Source of the DNA: Lunatimonas lonarensis
GTDB taxonomy: Bacteria > Bacteroidota > Bacteroidia > Cytophagales > Cyclobacteriaceae
DNA length: 64,000 nt
Reading direction: 5' to 3'
Assembly (NCBI RefSeq): GCF_000390185.1
Contig: NZ_AQHR01000085.1
Location: forward strand, 1-64,000
Shown: in pieces, positions 7,600-16,061 of the stretch
Layout of the letters: every line of letters starts with the position of its first letter
Position numbering within the stretch: the first letter of the stretch is position 1
Made by a program: the position numbers and the translations under genes
The notes under the pieces: generated by a model
Database searches by the model: none
What the model was told of the DNA's origin: nothing
The model's input: only the letters and a program-made list of their open reading frames with translations

Positions 7600-10500
7600 T
7601 TAGAATTTAAAGTTTAAGTTAAATCCAATGCTACGGGTAACGGGCAATCCGTGGGCTTCCAGTCCGATTAGATTGTCAGAGGTAAATCCAAACTCTTCAG
7701 GATGGATATTGGGCACCCATTTCTTTAGCACCAAAACATTGTTTCCTACCAGGTTTGCCCGTAGGCTTTTTATGAAGAAGTTTGACGGCAGTATTGGGGT
7801 AAGGTTGTAGCCTATGGTAACCTGGCGCAAATTCCAGAAACCCGCATTGTAGATGAACTCTTCGATCATGTTTGCTGACCGAACGGTCTCATAGAAGGTT
7901 TGAACCTCGGTTCTGACGTCATTTGGCACATAAGATGGGTTTTCGGCAGTTCCCACATTTTTGACCCCCTGACCGATAACATACCCCTCTTCCCTTCCTA
8001 CGAGAGTACCTTTGTGCAATCCGTGCCGCCAGGCATTGAAGTTGGTACCTGAAAGCATCTTATGGCCAAGCTTAAAGTCAATCAATGTGGAAAGAGACAG
8101 GTTTTTGTAGTGAAATGTGTTCATAAAACCGCCGACCCATATTGGAATGGCCGACCCGAAGGGAATCTGCAAAGTGGTACGTAGAGGTCTACCGTTGTTT
8201 GCATCATAGACGATATTACCCTGCGGATCCCTACGATAGCCAAATCCATAAATCTGGCCCATGGGCTTGCCGACTACCTGTCGGAGTTCTCCTCCATAAA
8301 TTGCCGTACCCACGGTAATGACCGAGTCGCCTTCTGTCAGCCCGAGTTTAAGGGTTTTGGTCACGTTCCAGGAAGCGTTAATGCTAGTTTCCCACATGAA
8401 ATTACTGGTTTGAACAGGGATTGCGGTTAGCAGCATTTCGACACCACGATTACTGCTTTCCCCGACGTTGATCAATTGCCTCAGGTAGCCGGATGCATCG
8501 GATACCTGTGCACCAAGGATCTGGTCACGGGTTACCTTATTGTAATAGGTCACATCCATTCCAAAGCGATTATCAAAGAACTTCATTTCGATCCCCGTTT
8601 CCCACTCGGAAACACGCATGGGACGGAGATTTGCGTTGGGAACTGTAGACGTGTTTATCACTCCTACCGGCTGCAGTTGCCCGGCGGGATTGGGGAATTG
8701 ATTGTTTTCTACCCGGTAAAAAAGGTTGTCGGCGTAGGGACTTACATCCGTATCACTACCCACCTCAGCATATCCGGCCCGGATTTTTCCGAAGGAAATC
8801 CATTCCGGAAAATTTTCCCAAGGCTGAGAAAACACAAAGCTGCCGGTCACTGCAGGATAAAGTATACTCCTGTTTTGGGGGGCCAATGTAGAAAACCAGT
8901 CATTTCGAACCGTTCCGTTCAAAAACAGGTAATCGCGGTAGGATACCTCCGCCATTCCGTAAAGGGAATTCACCTGGCGTTCGGAAATCTCGTAAATAGG
9001 ATCCTTTAGCCTTCCGTTCATTACGGTGTAGAGATCGCGAACGACAAAGTCATTGACCACCACATTGTTTCGGTCCATCCTACGGTACATTTGGTTTCCT
9101 CCCAGGGTAAGCGAGGTACCAAAATCACCAAACTTGTTGTTGGCACCTAGCAAAAAATCAGCATTCACTTCCCTAAATCGGCGGTTGTCCTGCACAAAAT
9201 CGCCATTGACAAACCCTACCGGAGCATTTGGAAGGGAAGCGGTTCCAGTAGGAAAATTATACTCCTGATCACGGGCGTAGAAGTCCTGCCCTACCCTACC
9301 TTGGACAAACAGCCAATCGGCAATATTATACCGGGCGGTCAGGTTACCAAATAGCCGATCCCTACGCACATTGTCGAATTTTTCAAAGGTAGACCAATAG
9401 GGGTTGGTTCTGTTTCGAAAGCGTGAAAACACAAATTCATTCCCATTTGCGTCTGCCATCTTTTCCCGCATCAAGGATAGGGGCATGGAATTGGCCAACG
9501 TGTTCAATACGGTGGGCGTACTCATATCCTGCTCGGCAATCTGGGGAGGGTTTTTGATATTTTCCAGCGAATAATTCATATTTCCGGACACTATCAGCTT
9601 TTTGGCTATCTCTTGGGTAAAGCCCAGGTTAATGGTTTTGCGGTCGTATCCGGAGTTGGGCACGATGCTTTGGTTCTCAAGATTCGATATGGAAAGGCTA
9701 AACCCACCGAATTCGCCACCCGAGGAAACTGTAACGGTATTGGTAAAGGTGTGTCCTGTTCGGTAAAACGTACTGATGTGACTGGGCTGCGGTACATAGG
9801 GCACCTGCACCCCATCAAACAGGACTTGGGTCATGCCTGGCTGAAAACGTTCTCCAAAGCTCCATACACCTGATACAGGATTGGGAGAGGTAGGTCGAAT
9901 TCCATTTTCCCCCTGCCCATACTCATATTGCCAGTCTGTAAAATCCATGGGACTATCAGAGGTATAGTTGGAGTTGATTTCCACACCAATACCCTGTCCT
10001 TTGTTTCTTTGCTTGGTTGTAATCATTATGACACCGTCTTTCGCACGGGCACCGTATAGAGCCGAAGCTGCGGCTCCACGTAGTACGGTCATATTCTCAA
10101 TATCATCGGGATTGATACTGGTCAAGCCGTCTCCACCATCGGATACCCGGGTTCTACCCCGATCTGTATTGGAGGCGTCCGACCCTTGGTTACCGGGATT
10201 GGCACCGTAGTTGGTATTATCTACCGGTATGCCATTGATGACAATCAGCGGTTGGTTCTGCCCACCAAAGGAGGACTGTCCCCTAATCCGGATTTTACTC
10301 GTACCGGCAGGGCCGGAACCTAGGCTACTAATGTTAACTCCGGCTACCTTGCCCTGCAGGGCATTCATGAAGTTTGGCGTACGGTTGATGGTCATCTCCT
10401 CTGCCGAAACTGAGGAGGTTGCATACCCAAGACTTTTAGCCTCTCTTTCGATGCCAAGCGCCGTCACGACTACCTCTTCCAGTGCTGCTATGTCCTCAAC

Positions 10501-11124
10501 CAACACAATGTCTACCACGGTACGGGTACCGATCTGAACCCGCTGGGTAGCATATCCGATATAGGAAACGACCAGCGTTGCGTTATCCGGTACGGAAAGA
10601 CTGTATTTTCCGTCAATGTCCGTAATGGTACCGAGGGTAGTTCCGGCTACTGAAATAGCAACTCCAGGTATCGGATCTCCACTCTGTGTGGTGACTGTCC
10701 CCCGGATATCAACGTCATAGGCATCCACTTCAATCTCGAGCATGTGCCCGTTTTCATTGGATTCCAGTGTTTTTACACTGATCGTGTTGTTTACCTGCTT
10801 AAAATGTAGTTTCCGTTGAAAGGCAATATCCGTCAGTATTTCAGCCACCGTTCCTCGGCTTTTGTTCAAGCGAACGACCGACTCATCAATCATATTTTTG
10901 TCAGTGTAGAGAAACCGGTATTCGGTTTTGGCTTCAATAGCCTTTAGGATCGTAAGAAGTTGCCCCTCTTTGATATCCAACCGAACGGTTACTTCTTCGA
11001 TGCTTTTGACACTTGCCTTGGCGGACAAGGCGATGGAGGGGGAGGCTACAGTTAGCGTAATTCCCACCGACAGTAAAAGAAGACGAATCGCCTTCCACAT
11101 GAATTGGTATAAATAGTGTTTCAT
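7600..11124 (-). CDS. SusC/RagA-family TonB-dependent outer-membrane transporter with N-terminal STN signalling domain
   Basis: TonB-dependent importer of 1174 residues. Domains in order are: signal peptide (about 1-35), an STN/secretin-type domain (about 45-115, with RLDIKEGQLLTILKAIE), a carboxypeptidase-regulatory-like domain (about 140-210, IRGTVTTQSGDPIPGV, ITDIDGKYSL), a TonB-box-like segment (EEVVVTALG), the plug (about 225-370, LRGAAASALYGARAKDG) and a 22-strand-type barrel to the C-terminus (LNFKF). The STN domain is the part that normally contacts a FecR-type anti-sigma factor, and a FecR and an ECF sigma gene lie immediately upstream. Substrate binding could therefore induce the locus. 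The substrate is unknown. Confidence 0.95.
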   Translation of the reverse strand: MKHYLYQFMWKAIRLLLLSVGITLTVASPSIALSAKASVKSIEEVTVRLDIKEGQLLTILKAIEAKTEYRFLYTDKNMIDESVVRLNKSRGTVAEILTDIAFQRKLHFKQVNNTISVKTLESNENGHMLEIEVDAYDVDIRGTVTTQSGDPIPGVAISVAGTTLGTITDIDGKYSLSVPDNATLVVSYIGYATQRVQIGTRTVVDIVLVEDIAALEEVVVTALGIEREAKSLGYATSSVSAEEMTINRTPNFMNALQGKVAGVNISSLGSGPAGTSKIRIRGQSSFGGQNQPLIVINGIPVDNTNYGANPGNQGSDASNTDRGRTRVSDGGDGLTSINPDDIENMTVLRGAAASALYGARAKDGVIMITTKQRNKGQGIGVEINSNYTSDSPMDFTDWQYEYGQGENGIRPTSPNPVSGVWSFGERFQPGMTQVLFDGVQVPYVPQPSHISTFYRTGHTFTNTVTVSSGGEFGGFSLSISNLENQSIVPNSGYDRKTINLGFTQEIAKKLIVSGNMNYSLENIKNPPQIAEQDMSTPTVLNTLANSMPLSLMREKMADANGNEFVFSRFRNRTNPYWSTFEKFDNVRRDRLFGNLTARYNIADWLFVQGRVGQDFYARDQEYNFPTGTASLPNAPVGFVNGDFVQDNRRFREVNADFLLGANNKFGDFGTSLTLGGNQMYRRMDRNNVVVNDFVVRDLYTVMNGRLKDPIYEISERQVNSLYGMAEVSYRDYLFLNGTVRNDWFSTLAPQNRSILYPAVTGSFVFSQPWENFPEWISFGKIRAGYAEVGSDTDVSPYADNLFYRVENNQFPNPAGQLQPVGVINTSTVPNANLRPMRVSEWETGIEMKFFDNRFGMDVTYYNKVTRDQILGAQVSDASGYLRQLINVGESSNRGVEMLLTAIPVQTSNFMWETSINASWNVTKTLKLGLTEGDSVITVGTAIYGGELRQVVGKPMGQIYGFGYRRDPQGNIVYDANNGRPLRTTLQIPFGSAIPIWVGGFMNTFHYKNLSLSTLIDFKLGHKMLSGTNFNAWRHGLHKGTLVGREEGYVIGQGVKNVGTAENPSYVPNDVRTEVQTFYETVRSANMIEEFIYNAGFWNLRQVTIGYNLTPILPSNFFIKSLRANLVGNNVLVLKKWVPNIHPEEFGFTSDNLIGLEAHGLPVTRSIGFNLNFKF

Positions 11125-11517
11125 TTTCGGGTACTATTAATTGGTTTCGCACTCGCTTATTTTTGAAATTTTCTTACAGAGCTATCACCTTCTTGGGTTA
11201 GTCTGTTCCCTTGGAAAGACCTCGTGTCTTCCTTCATCTGATTTTGGTTGCTTTTTTCTCCTTAGATGGCCTTCCCCGATTCATCGGCAGAAAATCGGAT
11301 GGTTGATGGTCACCCCCGCGTTTGACGACTACGCCATGCCTGTGTACCCTTGGCAGCTTCGATTTCATGGTCGATCCAGTCATCGATGTATACCCATTGC
11401 CTAACCTCATAAGGACAACTTAGCCATAGGAGATCAGCTACCTGCAGGTAGAGGTGCCATACTAACTAAGCCTATTATTCTCTGTGGTTCTCGTGTGTCA
11501 TACTTGATTTCATGGGT
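11125..11517. other. 393-nt intergenic region between fecR-like and susC-like genes
   Basis: No gene is supported here. It should hold the susC promoter on the minus strand, perhaps read by the adjacent ECF sigma factor. Visible structures are a bulged hairpin at 11213-11232, a perfect 14-bp palindrome CTACCTGCAGGTAG at 11438-11451, and one copy of a 35-nt motif (11334-11368) that recurs near 49346 and 57590. An 87-codon plus-strand open frame crosses the region but has no family signature. Confidence 0.6.
11334..11368 (+). repeat. Dispersed intergenic 35-nt motif, copy A
   Basis: A 20-nt core CCATGCCTGTGTACCCTTGG is followed by 5 nt and then TCGATTTCAT. The same arrangement occurs at 49346-49380 and, less exactly, at 57590-57624. 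Core identity by eye is 15 of 20 against the third copy. Confidence 0.5.
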
Positions 11518-12549
11518 TTATGGTTTGATAACTAACTGAACATTCTTTCCATGTATGGAATAGGTAAATCCTATACTATGCCCCAATGCCTTTAGGACAT
11601 TGCTCAAATACTCATTTTTGCGGAAGGTTCCGGAGCAAAGGTGGTCTGGCCAGACGGCAGGACCGTGGATTTGGACACCATACCAACGCTCTAAAAGCAG
11701 AACCATTTCAGAAAACGGAAGTCGATCAAATTGAAGCACCCCGTCCTTCCAGGAAGAAGCAACGACCGGATCCGTTTTTATTTTTTGCAGGTTAGTTAGG
11801 GCAGCCCCAACCTTGGTCGCCTCACCTGGCGCAAGGATCTGGTCTTGGTTTAAAACCTGGTCCTCCACAATCACTTTGCCTGTGGCCAAAGTCACCTGCA
11901 TACCCTGGCCATCCGCATACGCCGTCACGTTAAACGAAGTCCCCAATGCAGTAGTCTGAAGCCGCCCCGTGATCACTTGAAAGGGCCTAAGGGAATCTTT
12001 GGCAACCTCGAAAAAAGCCTCTCCAACTAAGCGCACCACCCTTCCATTTTCGAAACCTCGTTCATACGACAGGTAGCTGTCTGCATTCAGAAATACCCAC
12101 GAACTATCGGGCAACAAAATTTTGGTGCGTTTGCCTTTTGGATTGTACTTGACGATTATTTCAGGCTCCGCCATGGGCTCGGGCGAATGGGAGGATTGGA
12201 CAAAAGATCGGGTACCGCCCACCAAAAATACCCCACACAGAAACAGACTAGCGACTAATCCTGAACAACAGAACCGAACGATTTTTTTTCTTCCAAAAGA
12301 AAACCTGTCATGCCTTTTTTTCTTGATGAGAATGCCTGACAACAACCTCTCTCCATCCCAATCAATTGGCACCGGTGAATTCTCCATTTCCTTGAATGCA
12401 GCATCCACCCCGTCGAAAAAGACCCGTTTCCCACTAGCGGATTTGAGTCGATCGATAAACGTTATTGCCTCCCCCTCGGATAGCCCCCCTTTCAGAAATG
12501 TTCTCCATGTTTGTAATAAACCGGCCATAACTAATCCATTTAAATCCAT
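11518..12549 (-). CDS. FecR-family anti-sigma factor
   Basis: Inner-membrane signal transducer of 343 residues that would hold or activate the adjacent ECF sigma factor and sense the STN domain of SusC. The cytoplasmic N-terminal part (about 1-85) precedes one membrane segment (about 90-110, FCCSGLVASLFLCGVFLVGG). The periplasmic FecR domain follows (about 130-230, KILLPDSSWVFLNADS, RVVRLVGEAFFEVAKD, ALGTSFNVTAY). A DUF4974-like C-terminal domain ends the protein (LPFSEMVLLLERWYGVQI). It starts 88 nt after the sigma gene and precedes susC, the standard order sigma, FecR, SusC, SusD. Confidence 0.93.
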   Translation of the reverse strand: MDLNGLVMAGLLQTWRTFLKGGLSEGEAITFIDRLKSASGKRVFFDGVDAAFKEMENSPVPIDWDGERLLSGILIKKKRHDRFSFGRKKIVRFCCSGLVASLFLCGVFLVGGTRSFVQSSHSPEPMAEPEIIVKYNPKGKRTKILLPDSSWVFLNADSYLSYERGFENGRVVRLVGEAFFEVAKDSLRPFQVITGRLQTTALGTSFNVTAYADGQGMQVTLATGKVIVEDQVLNQDQILAPGEATKVGAALTNLQKIKTDPVVASSWKDGVLQFDRLPFSEMVLLLERWYGVQIHGPAVWPDHLCSGTFRKNEYLSNVLKALGHSIGFTYSIHGKNVQLVIKP

Positions 12550-12637
12550 ATATCCCCAATCGACAGGAAATACGTACGCTTATCCGGGAAATTTTCGGTT
12601 TTTTTTATTTTCGCCAAAAAATGGCCGGCAAAAGGAT

Positions 12638-13246
12638 CTAGTCCAAAAAGAACAACACTAGTATTGGCATAAATTCAGCAGGCAAGGTACTGGATCCGTT
12701 CAGTTTGTGCCGTAGCGCCTTGGTAGCCTTGTAAATGTGTGTCTCAACCGTTCTTTTTGAAATCGATAATCTCTGGGAGATTTCTTCGGCAGAAAGTTGA
12801 TGTAGGTATTTCATTTCAAAAACCTGCCTTTGGGACTTTGGCAGGGAAGCCAGCGCATATTCAGAAAACTTACGGAGATCCTCGTAGAGCAGGGCGGCTT
12901 CCCCAAGGTTCTCCTCTGTCGCATCCTTCTGCTGACTTCTTTGGGTATACAACTGAAAGCGGGCAATCTTTTTGGCCTTTTTGTATATAAGTGACTTCAT
13001 TATCGCCAAAAGGTACGCATTAAAAGAAAGTGCATCTTTGAGGCCTCTCCGGTTTTTCCAAATTCTCAAAAACACCTCCTGCACAATTCCCTCTGCATCC
13101 TCATGGCCAACACCCATTTTCCGCGACGTACCATAAACCTTGCGGGCAAACCTTCTGTATAAAGCACAAAACGCTTCCTCATCGTCCTCACGTAACCTAC
13201 GGACCAACTGGGGGATTTCGGGGTTTATTGTCTCTGGCATAACCAC
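12638..13246 (-). CDS. ECF-type RNA polymerase sigma-70 factor (FecR-linked)
   Basis: Alternative sigma factor of 202 residues. Sigma-2 is visible at about 20-90 (DEEAFCALYRRFARKVYG, DAEGIVQEVFLRIW). Sigma-4 is at about 130-185 (LPKSQRQVFEMKYLHQLS, then EEISQRLSISKRTVETH). It belongs to the Bacteroidota type paired with FecR and SusC, and the gene order confirms this. The C-terminus ends in a hydrophobic patch (FMPILVLFFLD). Expected targets are the susC promoter and possibly the enzyme genes on either side. A TAnnTTTG-type box lies upstream at 13304-13311, so the sigma gene itself probably uses the housekeeping polymerase. Translation could also begin at the third codon, which is another ATG. 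Confidence 0.93.
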   Translation of the reverse strand: MVMPETINPEIPQLVRRLREDDEEAFCALYRRFARKVYGTSRKMGVGHEDAEGIVQEVFLRIWKNRRGLKDALSFNAYLLAIMKSLIYKKAKKIARFQLYTQRSQQKDATEENLGEAALLYEDLRKFSEYALASLPKSQRQVFEMKYLHQLSAEEISQRLSISKRTVETHIYKATKALRHKLNGSSTLPAEFMPILVLFFLD

Positions 13247-13303
13247 TTGGGATAATCACTACAAGTAAGGAATTATTGGACAACTTAACAACTAAACACC
13301 GTT

Positions 13304-13311
13304 CAAATGTA
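13304..13311 (-). promoter_or_regulatory. -7 promoter box (TACATTTG) upstream of the FecR-linked ECF sigma gene
   Basis: The minus strand reads TACATTTG, an exact match to the Bacteroidota -7 consensus TAnnTTTG, 57 nt before the start codon. A convincing -33 TTG at the usual distance was not found. Confidence 0.4.
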
Positions 13312-13446
13312 GCAACAGAATTCCAATACCTTGTAGATTCAGCCCATTTAATTCTAAATATGTCATAAATATCAGAATATTACTAGACAAATCCATCTCT
13401 GGGCAGCGCAACTCTCTCGCACATTTTCTGATTGGGTACACTTACA

Positions 13447-13477
13447 AAACCGGCAGGTTGGGGCTTCCTGCCGGTTT
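13447..13477 (-). terminator. Terminator after the third mandelate-racemase-type gene
   Basis: On the minus strand AAACCGGCAGG and CCTGCCGGTTT form a perfect 11-bp stem with a 9-nt loop, followed by a short T run. It separates this gene's transcript from the downstream sigma/FecR/SusCD genes. Confidence 0.8.
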
Positions 13478-13494
13478 ATAACTTCCTGCCTTTA

Positions 13495-14970
13495 TCAACT
13501 CCAAGTCCTATCCCAGGATTTGAGCTCGTTCCATTCTTCTGTAGGGGCGAAATATTCCTCCCCTGGCCTCAACCTACGCTTGACTTCGTCCTCATTCAGC
13601 TCCAATCCTACTCCCGGAGACTCCGGCACCTGTACATATCCGTTTTGTACCAATGGCCCATCAATGCCGGTTACCAAGTTTTCCCACCAGGGATTGTCCA
13701 CAGAATGATGTTCCAGCCCAATAAAATTGTAGGTCGCAGCGGCTGCATGTACCGTTCCCATAAAGGTAATGGGCGACGCCGCGTGATGTATGGCCATTCC
13801 TATTTCGAATTCCTCCGCATAATCTCCAATTTTTTTGGTCTGCAAATACCCTCCTGCGCTCCCTGGATCTGGGTGCACGATATCTACTGCCCGGTTTTCT
13901 ATCAGATCTTTGAAATTTCGCTTGTGGTAAGTATCCTCACCCGTTAGCGTGGGCGTGGTAATCGCCTCGGTGATTCGCTTCCATTGTTCTGTGTTCTGCC
14001 AAGGAATCAGATCCTCCAGCCAGGCAATGTTGTAAGGTTCAAAGGCCCTCGCTAGCTTGATCATTTCATTGTAGCCCATATGGCCAAAATGATCTATGGC
14101 GAGCGGAATTTCATAGCCAACTTTTTCCCTGGCTTTCGCTGCATATTCCACCATCTTTTCCAAGCCTTTTGGTGTGATCTGGATGTTGGTATGTTGATGC
14201 CGAGTTTGGGCATGGGACATCACATCACGATCTGTCCAGCCCCTGAGCGGCATCCAAGGTTCCTTATTGGTCAGGGTATCTGGAATGTCCTTTATCAGAC
14301 CGATCCCTATATCCATCTTGAGCATCGTAAATCCCTTTTCTACTCTTTCCTTCATTTTCTCGGCAAATTCATCCGGATCCGGCATGGTAGGAGTATCGAC
14401 ATAAATCCTCACCTTGTCACGAAATTTACCCCCCAATAGCATGTAAAGGGGTACCCCGTATGCTTTGCCTGCCAGATCCCAAAGTGCCATCTCCACACCG
14501 GAAACCCCACCTCCCTGACGGCCATGCCCTCCAAACTGCTCTATCTTTTTGAATATCTTCTCGATATTGCAGGGATTTTCACCCAAGATCCTTGACTTTA
14601 GCATCAACGCATAGCGCTTGTCCGCCCCATCCCTGACATCTCCCAGGCCGTGGATTCCCTGGTTGGTGTAAATCTTCAACAAAGGCACATTACCATAATG
14701 GGCCACCCTCATATCGGTGATTTTCAGCTCCGAGGGATTTGAATTTCTGTTTACTTTGGAGGTGCTGTGGGCGACGGTATCCTCGATTGGAAGCATCATA
14801 AGGCCTCCCAACGACAAGCCACCCAGGCCGGCCTTTTGTAAAAAACTTCGTCTACTGTCCTGACTGCTTGGGTGTTTCTGCTCCGGTAGCTTGGAAGCCT
14901 CCGATCTCGCCTCCCTAAGATCCCCAGGGCTATCCATCGGCTGTAGTAAATGCGCAATACTTTTTTTCAT
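13495..14970 (-). CDS. Tat-exported mandelate racemase/muconate lactonizing enzyme family dehydratase (copy 3)
   Basis: Enolase-superfamily enzyme of 491 residues and close paralogue of the protein at 939. A Tat motif (SRRSFLQKAGLGG, about residues 39-51) follows a 38-residue polar leader like that of copy 1. Metal ligands are D293 (IDHFGH), E319 (WLED) and E345 (TGED). The bases are K218 in LKMD, and D368 with H395 (HPDPGSAGG, IHHAAS). It is transcribed alone: its own terminator follows, and the ECF sigma gene begins further downstream on the same strand. It may be the first gene induced or may serve a related substrate. An acid-sugar dehydratase role is inferred; the superfamily also contains epimerases and racemases. 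Confidence 0.85.
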   Translation of the reverse strand: MKKSIAHLLQPMDSPGDLREARSEASKLPEQKHPSSQDSRRSFLQKAGLGGLSLGGLMMLPIEDTVAHSTSKVNRNSNPSELKITDMRVAHYGNVPLLKIYTNQGIHGLGDVRDGADKRYALMLKSRILGENPCNIEKIFKKIEQFGGHGRQGGGVSGVEMALWDLAGKAYGVPLYMLLGGKFRDKVRIYVDTPTMPDPDEFAEKMKERVEKGFTMLKMDIGIGLIKDIPDTLTNKEPWMPLRGWTDRDVMSHAQTRHQHTNIQITPKGLEKMVEYAAKAREKVGYEIPLAIDHFGHMGYNEMIKLARAFEPYNIAWLEDLIPWQNTEQWKRITEAITTPTLTGEDTYHKRNFKDLIENRAVDIVHPDPGSAGGYLQTKKIGDYAEEFEIGMAIHHAASPITFMGTVHAAAATYNFIGLEHHSVDNPWWENLVTGIDGPLVQNGYVQVPESPGVGLELNEDEVKRRLRPGEEYFAPTEEWNELKSWDRTWS

Positions 14971-15000
14971 GGTAACTTGGATTTAACGTGTACGTGACTT

Positions 15001-15029
15001 GCTTCAACTGCCAGTGGCAGTCTTCAAGC
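15001..15029. promoter_or_regulatory. Palindromic site upstream of the third enolase-superfamily gene
   Basis: ACTGCC-AGT-GGCAGT (15007-15021) is a perfect inverted repeat, with outer GCTT/AAGC arms. It lies about 40 nt before the minus-strand start and overlaps a near-consensus -7 box (minus strand TAAGCTTG, 15024-15031). This could be an operator or a leader hairpin. Confidence 0.3.
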
Positions 15030-15174
15030 TTAAAAGTAACCATTATTCAACGAAAGATGAAGAACTTTCTGAACCATCGGAAATAGGAGCATTAATCGCG
15101 ATACGCATCGGGAATCGCTCAAAATTTTATTTTAGTCAATAACCCTGGAATCTCTGTTTAGCCCTTCCTTTTTT

Positions 15175-15182
15175 TATATTTG
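15175..15182 (+). promoter_or_regulatory. -7 promoter box (TATATTTG) upstream of the ZIP transporter gene
   Basis: Exact match to the Bacteroidota -7 consensus TAnnTTTG, 26 nt before the ATG at 15209. The -33 region is weak. Confidence 0.45.
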
Positions 15183-15208
15183 CTGGTCTATTTCCGAGAA
15201 AGTATCGC

Positions 15209-16039
15209 ATGGATTCCGAAAATCAAGTTTTATACGCATTTCTTTTTACCACAATAGCGGGTCTGTCAACAGGAATTGGCGGCTTGGTATCGTTCTTGAA
15301 ATACGCTCGAAAAGAAAAATTTTTGGCCTTTTCCCTAGGCTTGTCGGCGGGAGCTATGGTGTACATCTCTTTTGTTGAACTCATAATAAAATCCCTGGGA
15401 GACCTAAGTGAAACCTATGGAAATGAATCCGCCTACACCCGTGTGGCCATACTTTTCATTGGGGGGCTGCTCGCGTCCGCGATCATCGCCAAGATCATGG
15501 ACCTGTTAATGGACCGGCTGGGCATCTTGAAGGCCCATGTGCCGGATCAAGCCAACCGTGAAAACCTTTCACCTAAAAAAACAAAAAAACTTTACAAAGC
15601 TGGTCTGGTAACCGCTGTAGCATTGGCGATCCACAATTTGCCCGAGGGGCTTATCACCTTTTTGACATCGATGCAGGATCTCCAATTGGGACTTGGAATC
15701 ACGATTGCCATTGCCATCCACAATATCCCGGAAGGACTGGCGGTTGCCATGCCCATCTACCATGCTACCCAAAATAAATCGAAAGCCTTTTTTATCAGCC
15801 TCCTGTCCGGACTTTCTGAACCCGCAGGCGCATTGATAGCCTACTTTCTATTCTTCCGAAACCTGAACCCTGAGTTACTCGCCAGTGTCAACGTCTTAGT
15901 TGCAAGCATCATGGTGTATGTTGCATCCTTCGAACTGATCCCGAGTGCCTACGAAATGGGATATAAAACGCATACCAAATGGGGCATGATCGCAGGTATC
16001 GGCATCATGGGTATAAGTCTAGTCCTATTGGGAAAATAA
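15209..16039 (+). CDS. zupT: ZIP-family zinc/divalent metal transporter (ZupT-like)
   Basis: Integral membrane importer of zinc and other divalent metals, 276 residues, the usual length of bacterial ZupT. About eight membrane segments are visible. The two metal-binding helices carry the family motifs HNLPEGLITF and HNIPEGLAVAMP, which supply the conserved His, Asn, Pro and Glu. A basic cytoplasmic loop (KKTKKLYKAG) precedes the first motif. It starts a plus-strand run with a -7 promoter box upstream, and the esterase gene follows after 22 nt, so cotranscription is likely. Metal specificity cannot be read from sequence. Confidence 0.93.
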   Translation: MDSENQVLYAFLFTTIAGLSTGIGGLVSFLKYARKEKFLAFSLGLSAGAMVYISFVELIIKSLGDLSETYGNESAYTRVAILFIGGLLASAIIAKIMDLLMDRLGILKAHVPDQANRENLSPKKTKKLYKAGLVTAVALAIHNLPEGLITFLTSMQDLQLGLGITIAIAIHNIPEGLAVAMPIYHATQNKSKAFFISLLSGLSEPAGALIAYFLFFRNLNPELLASVNVLVASIMVYVASFELIPSAYEMGYKTHTKWGMIAGIGIMGISLVLLGK

Positions 16040-16061
16040 ATCCAAAACAACCTTTATTCTT

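Noticed and set aside
11141-11404. 87-codon plus-strand open frame in the susC upstream gap
   Set aside because: No signal, domain or ribosome-site support. It covers one copy of the 35-nt motif, which is reported as a repeat instead.
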